Below, piece after piece: positions 45,742 through 54,930 of a stretch of 64,000 nucleotides of DNA. The notes under the pieces were generated by a model. It was not told the origin of the DNA. It did no database searches and saw only the letters and a program-made list of their open reading frames with translations. Made by a program: the position numbers and the translations under genes. Location: the NCBI RefSeq assembly GCF_014652575.1, contig NZ_BMZB01000001.1:1293722-1357721 (forward strand), in the 5' to 3' direction. The first letter of the stretch is position 1, and each line of letters starts with the position of its first letter. The stretch comes from Asticcacaulis endophyticus (GTDB taxonomy: Bacteria > Pseudomonadota > Alphaproteobacteria > Caulobacterales > Caulobacteraceae).

Positions 45742-46794
45742 TTGGCGAGAAAAGTCGGGCGTCGCGGCGGCAATATAGTGACTATTCATGATGTGGCCCG
45801 TCATGTGGGCGTATCGCCCATGACCGTGTCGCGGGTCATCAATGGCGAAAAAAATGTGCGTGAGGAAACCCGTCAAAAGGTTCTGGCCTCGGTTGAGGCC
45901 CTCAACTATTCGCCGAATATGGCGGCGCGCAGTCTGGCGACGCAGGATGTGGCGCGGGTGGCCCTGCTGTATTCCAACCCGTCGTCGGCCTATCTCAGCG
46001 AGTTTTTGTTAGGCATCCTTGAGCAAAGCGCCCAGAGCGGCTGTCAGCTCACGATTGAGAGCTGTGACGGGCCCGAAGGGGCGGCGTCGGCGATTGAGAA
46101 GTTGAAATCTACCGGCACGGACGGGGTCGTGCTGCCCGCCCCATTGTCGGATTCAACGCGCGTGGCCAAGGCGCTTAAGGATCTCAATATCCCGTTTGTG
46201 GGCGTGGCGACGGCGCGGCCTTCGGCCGATATAACCTCGGTCAGTATCGACGACTATAAGGCTGCCTATTCGATGACCAAGCGCCTGATCGCGCTGGGGC
46301 ATCGCCGGATCGGCTTCATTAAGGGCCATCCCAATAACTACGGCAGCCAGCTTCGCTATGACGGCTTTGTGGCGGCCATGGCCAAGGCCGGGCTTGAGGT
46401 TGACGATTCGGACGTGGCCCAGGGCTATTTCACCTATCGCTCCGGCTTTGATGCGGCCGAAACCCTGCTGGGGCGTGAGGAACGGCCAACGGCGATTTTC
46501 GCCTCCAACGATGATATGGCCGCAGGGGCCGTGGCGACCGCCCACCGTCTGGGGCTGGATGTGCCGTCACAGGTCTCAATCGTCGGATTCGATGACACGG
46601 CCATGGCAACCATGGTGTGGCCGGAATTGACGACCGTGCGTCAGCCGATTTCGGATATGTCGGCGCTGGCGCTTAAACTGTTGCTGGATCAGATCCGGGC
46701 CAAACGCACCGGCACGCCCTACACGCCGATCCGTGAAATCCGGGATTTCTCCCTGATTGAGCGCCAATCGTCGGCTGCGGTAAGTGACGCTTAA
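45742..46794 (+). CDS. LacI-family transcriptional regulator of the xyloglucan/xylose genes
   Basis: A 350-residue repressor. The DNA-binding head is IHDVARHVGVSPMTVSRVINGEKNV (residues 15-39), followed by the hinge NYSPNMAARSLA and a periplasmic-binding-like effector domain ending VRQPISDMSALALKLLLDQI. I take the TTG at 45742 because AGGGGAAC precedes it at a good distance; GTG 45778 is the alternative. It lies between the GH74 operon and xylX. The three palindromic sites in the island make it the obvious regulator, with D-xylose, a xylose metabolite or a xyloglucan oligosaccharide as likely inducer. Confidence 0.9.
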   Translation: MARKVGRRGGNIVTIHDVARHVGVSPMTVSRVINGEKNVREETRQKVLASVEALNYSPNMAARSLATQDVARVALLYSNPSSAYLSEFLLGILEQSAQSGCQLTIESCDGPEGAASAIEKLKSTGTDGVVLPAPLSDSTRVAKALKDLNIPFVGVATARPSADITSVSIDDYKAAYSMTKRLIALGHRRIGFIKGHPNNYGSQLRYDGFVAAMAKAGLEVDDSDVAQGYFTYRSGFDAAETLLGREERPTAIFASNDDMAAGAVATAHRLGLDVPSQVSIVGFDDTAMATMVWPELTTVRQPISDMSALALKLLLDQIRAKRTGTPYTPIREIRDFSLIERQSSAAVSDA

Positions 46795-46891
46795 ATTTTT
46801 ACAGGTCATGTAAAATCTGACGGGGATGGCCCCAAAATTCGCACTGCACCATGAGTGTTTTGGCTTGACATGAGCCTGTCGGCAGCGCAAA

Positions 46892-46905
46892 TGGTAGCGC
46901 TATCA
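46892..46905. promoter_or_regulatory. LacI-type operator O2 before xylX
   Basis: TGGTAGCGCTATCA differs from a perfect palindrome at one base pair and matches O1 at 13 of 14 positions. It lies 124 bases before the xylX start, and the flanking A and T extend the symmetry. Confidence 0.75.
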
Positions 46906-47029
46906 TGGCGTAAAAGCTAACGGCGCGTTCAATTTTGACGGTTTTGGCAAAAATGCCAGAGCCGCCATGAAGTTGAGTGCGTGCGTTTTGCTAAATGCGC
47001 ACAAGGAAAAATTGAGGAAAAACAAGGCC

Positions 47030-48226
47030 ATGTCAAATGCCGACCACAGCCTGATCAGCGCCCTTCCCCAGGACTGGCGCGACGCGACCCTGATCGGGCG
47101 CATCCTTTTGCCGGAAGGCCCGACGCCGGTTATGGTGCGCGGTGGTAAGGTTTACGACATGACGCCGGTGGCGCCGACTGTGGCGCAACTGATGGCGGTG
47201 TGGCCTGAAAAGGGTGTCCCGGCGGGTGGGAAACTGCTCGGTGACCTCGAAGGCTTTAATTTCACGACCACATGGTCGGGTGAGGGGGCTGCGGATAAAC
47301 TGCTGTCGCCGATTGACCTGCAATGCGTCAAGGCCGCCGGTGTGACCTTTGCGGTGTCGGCGGTTGAACGCGTCATCGAAGAACGCGCCCGCGGCGATGC
47401 CGATAAGGCGCAAGGTATCCGCGATGCGCTGAAAGAACGTATTGGGGCCGATATCCGCTCGGTCGTGCCGGGGTCGGATGATGCTGCCAAGTTAAAAGAC
47501 GCCCTGATTGCCGATGGCATGTGGTCGCAATATCTTGAGGTCGCCATTGGCCCGGACGCCGAAGTCTTCACCAAAGGGCCGGTGCTGTCGTCGATTGGCT
47601 GGGGCGATGAGGTCGGTATTCGCTCGGATTCGACGTGGAACAACCCCGAACCCGAAGTGGTTCTGGTGGTCGATCCCAAGGGCCGTCCGGTCGGGGCTAT
47701 GCTCGGCAATGATGTTAATCTGCGCTGTTTTGAGGGCCGTTCGGCGCTGCTGCTGGGTAAGGCCAAGGACAATAACGCCTCGACCGGCCTTGGGCCGTTT
47801 ATCCGCATGTTCGATGACACGTTTGGCATTGACGATGTCCGCTCGGCCCAGCTTGATCTCGATATCACCGGGCCTGAAGGCTACGTGCTTAAGGGCAAGT
47901 CGAGCATGACCGAGATCAGCCGCGATCCGCTCGAACTGGTGCGTCAGACCCTGAGTGAGCATCAATATCCCGATGGTTTCATCCTGATGATGGGCACGCT
48001 GTTTGCCCCGACCCAGGATCGTGACGTTCCGGGCCGTGGCTTTACCCATAAGGTCGGCGATATCGTTAGCGTGTCATCGCCGAAACTTGGCACCCTGACC
48101 AACCGCGTGGTGACCTCAAAAGAGGCGAAGCCGTGGAATTACGGCATTGTCGATCTGATGCAGAATCTGGCCGGTCGCGGTCTGCTTAACGCCAGGACTA
48201 AACAGCCGCACGACGCGGTCGCGTAA
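47030..48226 (+). CDS. xylX: 2-keto-3-deoxy-D-xylonate dehydratase, fumarylacetoacetate hydrolase fold
   Basis: A 398-residue FAH-superfamily protein closely resembling Caulobacter XylX. In the Weimberg route that enzyme dehydrates 2-keto-3-deoxy-D-xylonate to alpha-ketoglutarate semialdehyde. The FAH-fold metal site is indicated by WNNPEPEVVLVVD near residue 205. ATG 47030 (MSNADHSLIS) is chosen over an upstream in-frame start because GAGGAA and AAGG precede it and the family begins there. It is first in the xylX-B-C-D run. In Caulobacter the semialdehyde dehydrogenase gene xylA comes next, but here it is absent. Confidence 0.9.
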   Translation: MSNADHSLISALPQDWRDATLIGRILLPEGPTPVMVRGGKVYDMTPVAPTVAQLMAVWPEKGVPAGGKLLGDLEGFNFTTTWSGEGAADKLLSPIDLQCVKAAGVTFAVSAVERVIEERARGDADKAQGIRDALKERIGADIRSVVPGSDDAAKLKDALIADGMWSQYLEVAIGPDAEVFTKGPVLSSIGWGDEVGIRSDSTWNNPEPEVVLVVDPKGRPVGAMLGNDVNLRCFEGRSALLLGKAKDNNASTGLGPFIRMFDDTFGIDDVRSAQLDLDITGPEGYVLKGKSSMTEISRDPLELVRQTLSEHQYPDGFILMMGTLFAPTQDRDVPGRGFTHKVGDIVSVSSPKLGTLTNRVVTSKEAKPWNYGIVDLMQNLAGRGLLNARTKQPHDAVA

Positions 48227-48256
48227 TTATAATAATACAGAAAGTGAATGGAACCG

Positions 48257-49006
48257 ATGTCGTCGGCTATCTATCCAAGCCTTAAAGGTAAAAAAGTACT
48301 CATCACAGGCGGCGGTTCCGGCATTGGTGCCGGTCTTGTCACCGCCTTTGTGCAGCAAGGCGCGCGCGTCCATTTCATTGATCTGGTCGATGAGGTATCG
48401 GCCACGCTTGATACCGGCGTTTTGGGTGTTACGCCCACATTCTATAAGTGCGATCTGACCGACACTCCTGCGTTGGAGGCGACACTCGCCGCGGTTCTGG
48501 CAGATGGGCCGGTCAATATCCTGCTCAATAATGCCGCCCGCGATGACCGTCATACCCTGTCGGAAGTGACCTCGGAATTCTTTGATAAGAACATCGCTGT
48601 TAACCTCAAGCATCTGGCCATGACGACACGCGTCATTGCGCCGGGCATGAAGACGGCCGGTGGCGGCGCGATCATCAATTTCGGCTCGATCTCCTGGCAT
48701 CTGGGCCTGCCCGATCTGGTGCTTTATGAAACCGCCAAGGCCGGTATTGAGGGTATGACGCGGGCCTTGGCGCGTGAGCTTGGCCCCGATAATATCCGCG
48801 TCACCTCGATCATTCCGGGCAATGTCAAAACCCCGCGCCAGATGAAATGGTACACCCCCGAAGGTGAGCGCCAGATCGTCGAATCGCAATGCCTGCCGGG
48901 CCGGATCGAGCCTAAGCATGTGGCGTCGCTGGCGCTGTTTTTGGCGTCGGACGATGCGTCGCTGTGTACCGGACATGGCTACTGGATTGATGCGGGATGG
49001 CGCTAG
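48257..49006 (+). CDS. xylB: D-xylose 1-dehydrogenase (NAD), short-chain type
   Basis: A 249-residue classical short-chain dehydrogenase that oxidises D-xylose to D-xylonolactone. NAD is bound at TGGGSGIGAG, and catalysis uses the serine in NFGSISWHLGL and the YETAK pair. It begins MSSAIYPSLKGK and ends CTGHGYWIDAGWR, as I remember for Caulobacter XylB. I therefore take ATG 48257 rather than ATG 48248, three codons earlier. It lies 30 bases after xylX. Confidence 0.93.
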   Translation: MSSAIYPSLKGKKVLITGGGSGIGAGLVTAFVQQGARVHFIDLVDEVSATLDTGVLGVTPTFYKCDLTDTPALEATLAAVLADGPVNILLNNAARDDRHTLSEVTSEFFDKNIAVNLKHLAMTTRVIAPGMKTAGGGAIINFGSISWHLGLPDLVLYETAKAGIEGMTRALARELGPDNIRVTSIIPGNVKTPRQMKWYTPEGERQIVESQCLPGRIEPKHVASLALFLASDDASLCTGHGYWIDAGWR

Positions 49007-49101
49007 GGATTTCACCGAAAAGTTTGGCGCGGCGCGCCAATACGTTTTTGGTGGGCCCTAAAAAAGAATAAAAACGCGGGCCAGAAATGCAGGACGGAAA
49101 C

Positions 49102-50001
49102 ATGGTCGCTAATTTTGAGGTTACCTGCGTCTGGGATCTAAAGGCTACGCTGGGCGAAGGCCCGATCTGGTCGGCCAAGGATCACGCCGTCTGGTTCGTC
49201 GACATCAAGTCGTCGAAAATCCATCGCTATGATGTCAGCATCGGCTCAAAACAGTCCTGGACCGCGCCGTCACCATGCGGCTTTATCGCACCGCGCAAAC
49301 GGGGTGGCTTCGTGGTCGGGTGCAAGACCGGGCTTTACCTGTTTGAGCTAAAAACGGGTGCGTTTGACCTCCTGACCCACATCGAACCGCACCTGCCGGG
49401 TAACCGCCTCAATGACGGTTTTGTCGATGCCAAAGGCCGCCTGTGGTTCGGATCGATGGACGATGACGAAGCCAATCCGACCGGCGCGCTCTATCGCTAT
49501 GATGCGCGCGGCTTAAAGAAAATGGATGACGACTACGTCATCACCAATGGCCCCGCCGTCAGCCCGGACGGTAAAACCCTCTATCACAACGATACCCTGA
49601 AAAAAGTCATCTACGCTTTTGATCTGGATGACGACGGCGAGATCACGGGTAAGCGCGTCTTTGCGCGACTGGACACCGAAGGCCATACCCCACCTCACGG
49701 CGAAGGCTATATGGACGGGCCGGTGGTCGACAGCGCGGGCAATGTCTGGAACGCGCTGTTCTTCGGCTGGGGCGTCAACTGTTATGCCCCCGATGGCCAA
49801 CTGATCCGGCGCGTCAAATTCCCGGTCTCCAACGTCACCAAGATCGCCTTTGCCGGACGCGATCTGAAAACCGTATATGCCACAACCGCCGCCAAGGGAT
49901 TGTCCGCAGACGACATTGCCGCCCAACCTCTGGCCGGCGGTCTGTTTAGTTTTGAAGCCGATATTTCCGGCCAACCGCAATATGAGATTGATCATGTCTA
50001 A
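49102..50001 (+). CDS. xylC: D-xylonolactonase, SMP-30/gluconolactonase fold
   Basis: A 299-residue six-bladed propeller that opens D-xylonolactone to D-xylonate. Landmarks are LGEGPIW near residue 14 (metal-ligand glutamate), NRLNDGFVDAKGRLWFGSM near 100 and ITNGPAVSPDGKTLYHNDT near 145, as in Caulobacter XylC. ATG 49102 has an AGGACGG site; an in-frame ATG at 49087 adds five residues. The last codons overlap the xylD start by eight bases, so translation is coupled. Confidence 0.9.
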   Translation: MVANFEVTCVWDLKATLGEGPIWSAKDHAVWFVDIKSSKIHRYDVSIGSKQSWTAPSPCGFIAPRKRGGFVVGCKTGLYLFELKTGAFDLLTHIEPHLPGNRLNDGFVDAKGRLWFGSMDDDEANPTGALYRYDARGLKKMDDDYVITNGPAVSPDGKTLYHNDTLKKVIYAFDLDDDGEITGKRVFARLDTEGHTPPHGEGYMDGPVVDSAGNVWNALFFGWGVNCYAPDGQLIRRVKFPVSNVTKIAFAGRDLKTVYATTAAKGLSADDIAAQPLAGGLFSFEADISGQPQYEIDHV

Positions 50002-51781
50002 GCGCACACCCGCCACCCCCAATGGCCGTTTCCGCTCTCAGGAATGGTTCGAAGCCCCCGGCCATATCGATATGGCCGCCCTCTATCTTGAGCGCTTCAT
50101 GAACTACGGCCTTACGCCTGCGGAACTGCGCTCGGGTCGTCCGATCATCGGCATAGCTCAGACTGGCTCGGACATATCGCCGTGCAACCGCATCCATCTC
50201 GATCTGGCTGATCGCGTCAAGGCCGGTATCCGCGATGCGGGCGGGATTCCGATGGAGTTTCCGTGTCATCCGATCTTTGAGAACTGCCGCAGGCCGACTG
50301 CCGCTATTGACCGTAACCTTAGCTACATGACGATGATCGAGATCCTGCACGGATATCCGATCGATGCGGTGGTGCTGACGACCGGTTGCGATAAGACGAC
50401 CCCTGCGGGCATCATGGCGGCCACCGCCGTTGATATTCCGGCCATTGTCCTGTCGGGCGGGCCGATGCTGGATGGCCATCACGAAGGCGATCTGGTCGGC
50501 TCCGGCACGGTCATCTGGCGGTCGCGTCGTAAGCTGGCGGCCGGTCAGATGACCGAGGATGAGTTTATCGAAGCCGCTGCGGCGTCGGCCCCCTCAGCGG
50601 GGCATTGCAACACCATGGGCACGGCCTCGACCATGAACGCGGTCGCCGAAACCCTCGGCCTCAGCTTGCCCGGTTGTTCGGCCATTCCGGCCCCTTATCG
50701 TGAGCGCGGGCAGATGGCGTATGAGACCGGTAAGCGCATCGTTGAGATGGCGTGGGAAGACTTGAAACCGTCGAAAATCCTGACCCGCAACTCGTTCCTC
50801 AATGCCATTGCTTTGGTGGCGGCGGTCGGCGGTTCGACCAATGCCCAGCCGCATATTGTGGCCATGGCCCGTCATGCCGGTGTTGAGCTGACCGATCAGG
50901 ACTGGATGGCGGCTTACGATATTCCGCTGATCCTTAATATGCAGCCGGCGGGTAAATATCTGGGCGAGCGCTTCCACCGCGCCGGTGGTGTGCCTGCCAT
51001 CCATGTCGAACTGCTCAAAGAAAACCTGATCGACGGGGATGTCAAAACCATTACCGGTAAGACGATTGCGGAAAACATTGTCGGGCGCGAAACCAAAGAC
51101 CGCGAGATGATCTACACGGTCGCTGAGCCCATGATGGAGCGGGCCGGGTTCCTGGTCCTCAAAGGCAATCTGTTCGATTTTGCGATCATGAAGACCAGCG
51201 TGATCTCGGATGAGTTCCGCACACGCTATCTGTCTAAGCCGGGTGCGGAAAACATCTTTGAGGCCAAGGCGGTCGTGTTTGATGGCTCAACCGATTACCA
51301 TGAACGCATCAATGATCCGGCGTTGAATATTGATGAAAACACCATTCTGGTTATCCGTGGCTCCGGCCCGGTCGGCTGGCCCGGATCGGCCGAAGTCGTC
51401 AATATGCAGCCGCCCGATGCCTTGCTGAAGCGCGGCATCACGTCATTGCCGACCCTGGGCGATGGCCGTCAATCGGGCACGGCGGATTCGCCGTCGATCC
51501 TCAACGCCTCACCTGAAAGCGCGGTCGGTGGCGGGCTGGCGTGGCTCAGAACCGGCGATGTCATCCGCATCGACATCAATACCGGTGCCTGCGATGCGCT
51601 GGTGGCCGATGAGGTCATCGCGGCGCGTAAAGCCGAGGGTATCCCGGCCTATCCGGCCAGCATGACGCCGTGGCAGGAAATCTACCGTCAGACGGTCGGG
51701 CAACTGCACACCGGGGCCGTCATGGAACCGGCGCTGAAGTTCACCCATATCGCCGAGCAGATGCCGCGTCATAACCATTAA
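49994..51781 (+). CDS. xylD: D-xylonate dehydratase (IlvD/Edd family)
   Basis: A 595-residue dehydratase converting D-xylonate to 2-keto-3-deoxy-D-xylonate. The three iron-sulfur cysteines are C64 (ISPCNRIH), C132 (TTGCDKTTPAG) and C205 (AGHCNTMGTAST). The sequence runs closely parallel to Caulobacter XylD from HIDMAALYLERFMNYG to the final PRHNH. I chose ATG 49994, overlapping the xylC stop; a longer open frame upstream is only the xylC shadow. It is last in the xylX-B-C-D run. Confidence 0.95.
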   Translation: MSKRTPATPNGRFRSQEWFEAPGHIDMAALYLERFMNYGLTPAELRSGRPIIGIAQTGSDISPCNRIHLDLADRVKAGIRDAGGIPMEFPCHPIFENCRRPTAAIDRNLSYMTMIEILHGYPIDAVVLTTGCDKTTPAGIMAATAVDIPAIVLSGGPMLDGHHEGDLVGSGTVIWRSRRKLAAGQMTEDEFIEAAAASAPSAGHCNTMGTASTMNAVAETLGLSLPGCSAIPAPYRERGQMAYETGKRIVEMAWEDLKPSKILTRNSFLNAIALVAAVGGSTNAQPHIVAMARHAGVELTDQDWMAAYDIPLILNMQPAGKYLGERFHRAGGVPAIHVELLKENLIDGDVKTITGKTIAENIVGRETKDREMIYTVAEPMMERAGFLVLKGNLFDFAIMKTSVISDEFRTRYLSKPGAENIFEAKAVVFDGSTDYHERINDPALNIDENTILVIRGSGPVGWPGSAEVVNMQPPDALLKRGITSLPTLGDGRQSGTADSPSILNASPESAVGGGLAWLRTGDVIRIDINTGACDALVADEVIAARKAEGIPAYPASMTPWQEIYRQTVGQLHTGAVMEPALKFTHIAEQMPRHNH

Positions 51782-51858
51782 TCTTAATTGAAATAACGGG
51801 AGAAATTCCGGCAGTCGTCACTCATTTTCTCGCGGGCAAGGGTGTATCCGCTTGAAAA

Positions 51859-51872
51859 TGACAGCGCTGCCA
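51859..51872. promoter_or_regulatory. LacI-type operator O3 before the xylose transporter
   Basis: TGACAGCGCTGCCA has one mismatched pair. The flanking AA and TT extend the symmetry to 18 bases. It lies 160 bases before xylE and shares the AGCGCT core with O1 and O2. Confidence 0.65.
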
Positions 51873-52031
51873 TTCATAGGTTTGAGACCGATACGCGCGC
51901 GGGCAACAACGCTTAATTTCCGCACATGAGCGCGACGGATCAGAGGAGGGCGCACGCAACCTAACGGCTGTGTGCGCTGATACAACAGGTGCATCACCAT
52001 CGTGGGGGTGGCCTTCAGGAAGGGATAATCA

Positions 52032-53468
52032 ATGACCTCGTCACAGGTTAAGGTGAATATGGGGCTTGTAATGGGGCTGGCGATTGGTGCCGCTCTGGGG
52101 GGCCTTTTGTTCGGCTACGACACCGCCGTTATTTCGGGTGCGGAAGCCTCAATCAAGCATAACTACATCCTGCCGAATATGGCGTGGGATGAAACCCAAA
52201 AGAACTTTTTTCACGGTCTGGCGGTCGGTATCGCGCTGCTGGGCTGCGTGATCGGTTCGGCCATCGCAGGGCCACTGGCGACCAAGTTCGGTCGTCGGGC
52301 GGGCATGATGATTGCCGCAGCCCTGTTTTTCGTATCGTCGATTCTGTCGGGTTTTCCGGAAACCTTTATCGCGCCGATCGGCACACTGGGTGTCGATACC
52401 CTGTGGCCCTATATGATTTACCGCGTCTTTGGCGGGATTGCGATTGGCATGGCGTCACTGATTTCGCCCATGTATATCGCTGAAATCGCCCCCGCCAAGC
52501 ATCGCGGGTTGCTGGTGTCTTTGCAACAGATCGCCATCGTGGTCGGCATTACGCTGGTCTATTTCGTCAATATGAAAATTGCCGAAGCGGGCCACGGCGA
52601 TGACACCTGGATCAATGCGCTTGGCTGGCGCTACATGCTGGCGTCGTGCGCCATTCCGGCGGCTTTGTTCCTGACGGCGGCGTTCCTGATGCCGGACACG
52701 CCGCGCTGGTACATGATGAAGGGCCATGAGGCCAAGGCCGAAAAGCTGCTGCATGAGCTGAATGATCCGGATACCGCCAAGGCGACGATGGCGGAGATCC
52801 GCGGCAGTCTGGTCAACCATTCGGGTAAGCTATTATCGTTTGGCTCAGGCGTTCTGCTGGTCGGTATTTTGCTGTCGGTCTTTCAGCAGGTCGTTGGCAT
52901 CAATGCGGTGCTTTATTACGCCCCCAGCATGTTCAAGAATGTCGGCATGGAAACCAATGCCGCCATGCTGCAAACCGTCATCATGGGCGTCGCGATGGTG
53001 GTGTTCACCATTATTGCCCTGTTCACGGTCGATAACTGGGGCCGTAAGCCGCTGTTGATCCTGGGCGCCGTGGTCATGGCGGTATCGCTGTTTTTCTTAG
53101 GTTATCTGTACCAGACCCATCAGCAGGGCATGATCTTTCTGGTGACGGCGATTGTCTACATTGCCGGGTTCTCCCTGTCGTGGGGGCCGATCGTGTGGGT
53201 GCTGCTGGCGGAAATGTTCCCCAATTCTATCAAGGGTACGGCCATGTCGATTGCGGTCGCGGCCCAATGGATCGCCAACTATATCGTGTCGCAAACCTTC
53301 CCGATGATGGACGGCAATTCGACGCTGATCGCGTTGTTTAACCACGGTTTTTCGTTCTATGTCTACGGGGCGTTCTCGGTTCTGGCGGCCATATTCGTGT
53401 GGAAGTTCGTGCCTGAAACCAAGGGCAAGACTTTGGAGGCTATCGAAGGGCTCTGGAAAAAGTCCTGA
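52032..53468 (+). CDS. xylE: MFS sugar:proton symporter, D-xylose type
   Basis: A 478-residue, 12-helix inner-membrane transporter of the sugar porter family. Family signatures are GGLLFGYDTAVISGA in helix 1, KFGRRAGMM after helix 2, PDTPRWYM before the central loop, QQVVGINAVLYY in helix 7 and VPETKGKTLE near the C-terminus. Position after xylD and its own LacI-type operator point to D-xylose import. A transporter for other aldoses cannot be excluded by sequence. A clear terminator follows. Confidence 0.88.
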   Translation: MTSSQVKVNMGLVMGLAIGAALGGLLFGYDTAVISGAEASIKHNYILPNMAWDETQKNFFHGLAVGIALLGCVIGSAIAGPLATKFGRRAGMMIAAALFFVSSILSGFPETFIAPIGTLGVDTLWPYMIYRVFGGIAIGMASLISPMYIAEIAPAKHRGLLVSLQQIAIVVGITLVYFVNMKIAEAGHGDDTWINALGWRYMLASCAIPAALFLTAAFLMPDTPRWYMMKGHEAKAEKLLHELNDPDTAKATMAEIRGSLVNHSGKLLSFGSGVLLVGILLSVFQQVVGINAVLYYAPSMFKNVGMETNAAMLQTVIMGVAMVVFTIIALFTVDNWGRKPLLILGAVVMAVSLFFLGYLYQTHQQGMIFLVTAIVYIAGFSLSWGPIVWVLLAEMFPNSIKGTAMSIAVAAQWIANYIVSQTFPMMDGNSTLIALFNHGFSFYVYGAFSVLAAIFVWKFVPETKGKTLEAIEGLWKKS

Positions 53469-53488
53469 TATTAAGGTAAGGTTGGCGA

Positions 53489-53517
53489 ACGGCGGGGTTA
53501 TCAGCCCCGCCGTTTTT
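53489..53517 (+). terminator. Rho-independent terminator after xylE
   Basis: ACGGCGGGG pairs with CCCCGCCGT around a loop of TTATCAG, followed by a T run. Confidence 0.9.
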
Positions 53518-53566
53518 GATTCAAAAAAAAGATAAAAATAATAATGAAACCGGGAAAGACGCCATC

Positions 53567-54472
53567 ATGTCCAATAGTATTGAGGGGGATACCCTCACCC
53601 TGAGCCGTGCGCGCGACGCGGTGTGCACCCTTGTGGCCGGAGATACGCGGCTTAAGATCGCGCCGCATCTGGGGGCTTCGACGCTTAGCCTCACCCATAA
53701 AGGGCGCGATTATTTGCGGCCCGCGCCGGATGGGGCAGACGATGTGCTGCAGACCGGCAATTTCCCGCTGGTGCCGTTTGCCAACCGGATCAAGAACGGC
53801 CATTTTGTGCTGGGCACCAAGGACATTCAGCTTAAGCCCAATCTGGGTGACCATCCCCATACCCTGCACGGTCAGGGCTGGCGCTCTGAATGGGAAGTTG
53901 CAGAGATTAGCGGGTCACGCGCGCGGCTGGTGTTCGATCACAGGTGCGGGGAATGGCCGTGGGATTACCGGGCCGAAGTCATCTATGAACTGCGCGACGG
54001 CGGTGTGCGGATCTATCTGTCGGTGACCAATCTGTCGCCGTGCGCCATGCCGGCGGGGCTGGGGTTCCATCCCTATTTCCTGAAAACGCCGCAGACGCGC
54101 CTTAAGGCCCATGTCGAAGGGGTGTGGCTATCGAGCGATGACTGCCTGCCGACCGAATGGCACGGCGGGGTCTATCGCGGCAAGGACTGGACGCGCGGCG
54201 ATGTAGTCGATGCGGATCAGTTGCTCGATCACTGCCACACCGAATTTAATGGCCGGTTTGATATCTTTGAAGGCGATGAGGCGACCCTGACGGTCAAGGC
54301 CTCACCCGATTGTCATTGGCTGCATATCTATGTGCCGCCGGGCGAGGATTTCTTCTGCGCCGAGCCGGTCAATCACATGCCCGATCCGTTCAATAAACCC
54401 AATTCCGGCCTGAAATGCCTCAAGACCGGTGAGCGGGCGATGATGTGGATGGACATGACCCTGCATGGTTGA
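53567..54472 (+). CDS. galM: Aldose 1-epimerase (mutarotase)
   Basis: A 301-residue GalM-fold protein that interconverts alpha and beta anomers of aldoses. The first active-site histidine is in HTLHGQGW (near residue 99), the second in GFHPYFL and the catalytic glutamate in FCAEPVNHM (near 265). Sugar dehydrogenases of the neighbouring pathways act on one anomer, so a mutarotase is useful here. ATG 53567 has a GGGAAAG site; the longer frame starts inside the xylE terminator. Confidence 0.87.
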   Translation: MSNSIEGDTLTLSRARDAVCTLVAGDTRLKIAPHLGASTLSLTHKGRDYLRPAPDGADDVLQTGNFPLVPFANRIKNGHFVLGTKDIQLKPNLGDHPHTLHGQGWRSEWEVAEISGSRARLVFDHRCGEWPWDYRAEVIYELRDGGVRIYLSVTNLSPCAMPAGLGFHPYFLKTPQTRLKAHVEGVWLSSDDCLPTEWHGGVYRGKDWTRGDVVDADQLLDHCHTEFNGRFDIFEGDEATLTVKASPDCHWLHIYVPPGEDFFCAEPVNHMPDPFNKPNSGLKCLKTGERAMMWMDMTLHG

Positions 54473-54484
54473 TTAGATCGCGGT

Positions 54485-54880
54485 ATGAAGAGAAACACTT
54501 TAGTCGCAATATTAGCTGCCCTGATAATGGCAATAGGCGCTTGGGGGGTATTTCCTCATATCATCTATGCCACGCGCGCAGATGAAATGCCCGCCAAATG
54601 GGACTTAAATTACGAAAATCTGAGTATTCAGCAGGTATATGAGAAAATAGGACCACCTGACGAAGATGGCGGCGTAAAACAATTACAAAATTGGGTTCAA
54701 AAGGAATGGTGGGGTTATAAACTTATCAAGATTGGTGCCGAAGATTTCAGATCAGATCGCACAGATTTCGATGTCTATTATAGCGTCCATGTTTATGGCC
54801 ATAAGCAGCAGATTTTCTTTGGGCCACCTGTAATTAAACATGTGGTCCTGAAACAGTCGGCTGCCTCTAAGCCTGATTGA
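54485..54880 (+). CDS. Hypothetical protein with N-terminal membrane anchor or signal
   Basis: A 131-residue protein I do not recognise. Residues 5-30 are hydrophobic (LVAILAALIMAIGAWGVFPHII) and serve as a signal peptide or anchor. The rest is polar with many aromatic residues (WVQKEWWGYKLIKIG, VYYSVHVYGHKQQIFFGPP), and an ENLSIQQVYEKIGPPDEDGG segment resembles the start of SmpA/BamE-like small outer-membrane proteins. The gene is visibly richer in A and T than its neighbours, which may mean recent acquisition. It sits 12 bases after galM, between the xylose and fucose blocks. Confidence 0.7.
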   Translation: MKRNTLVAILAALIMAIGAWGVFPHIIYATRADEMPAKWDLNYENLSIQQVYEKIGPPDEDGGVKQLQNWVQKEWWGYKLIKIGAEDFRSDRTDFDVYYSVHVYGHKQQIFFGPPVIKHVVLKQSAASKPD

Positions 54881-54930
54881 TCCAGTAAAAATGTATTGGC
54901 GCGTTAGCGGCAAACTTTTGAGTGAGCAGG

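Noticed and set aside
49877-49993. Longer N-terminus for xylonate dehydratase
   Set aside because: The extra 39 codons lie inside xylC. The family starts at the ATG 49994 region.
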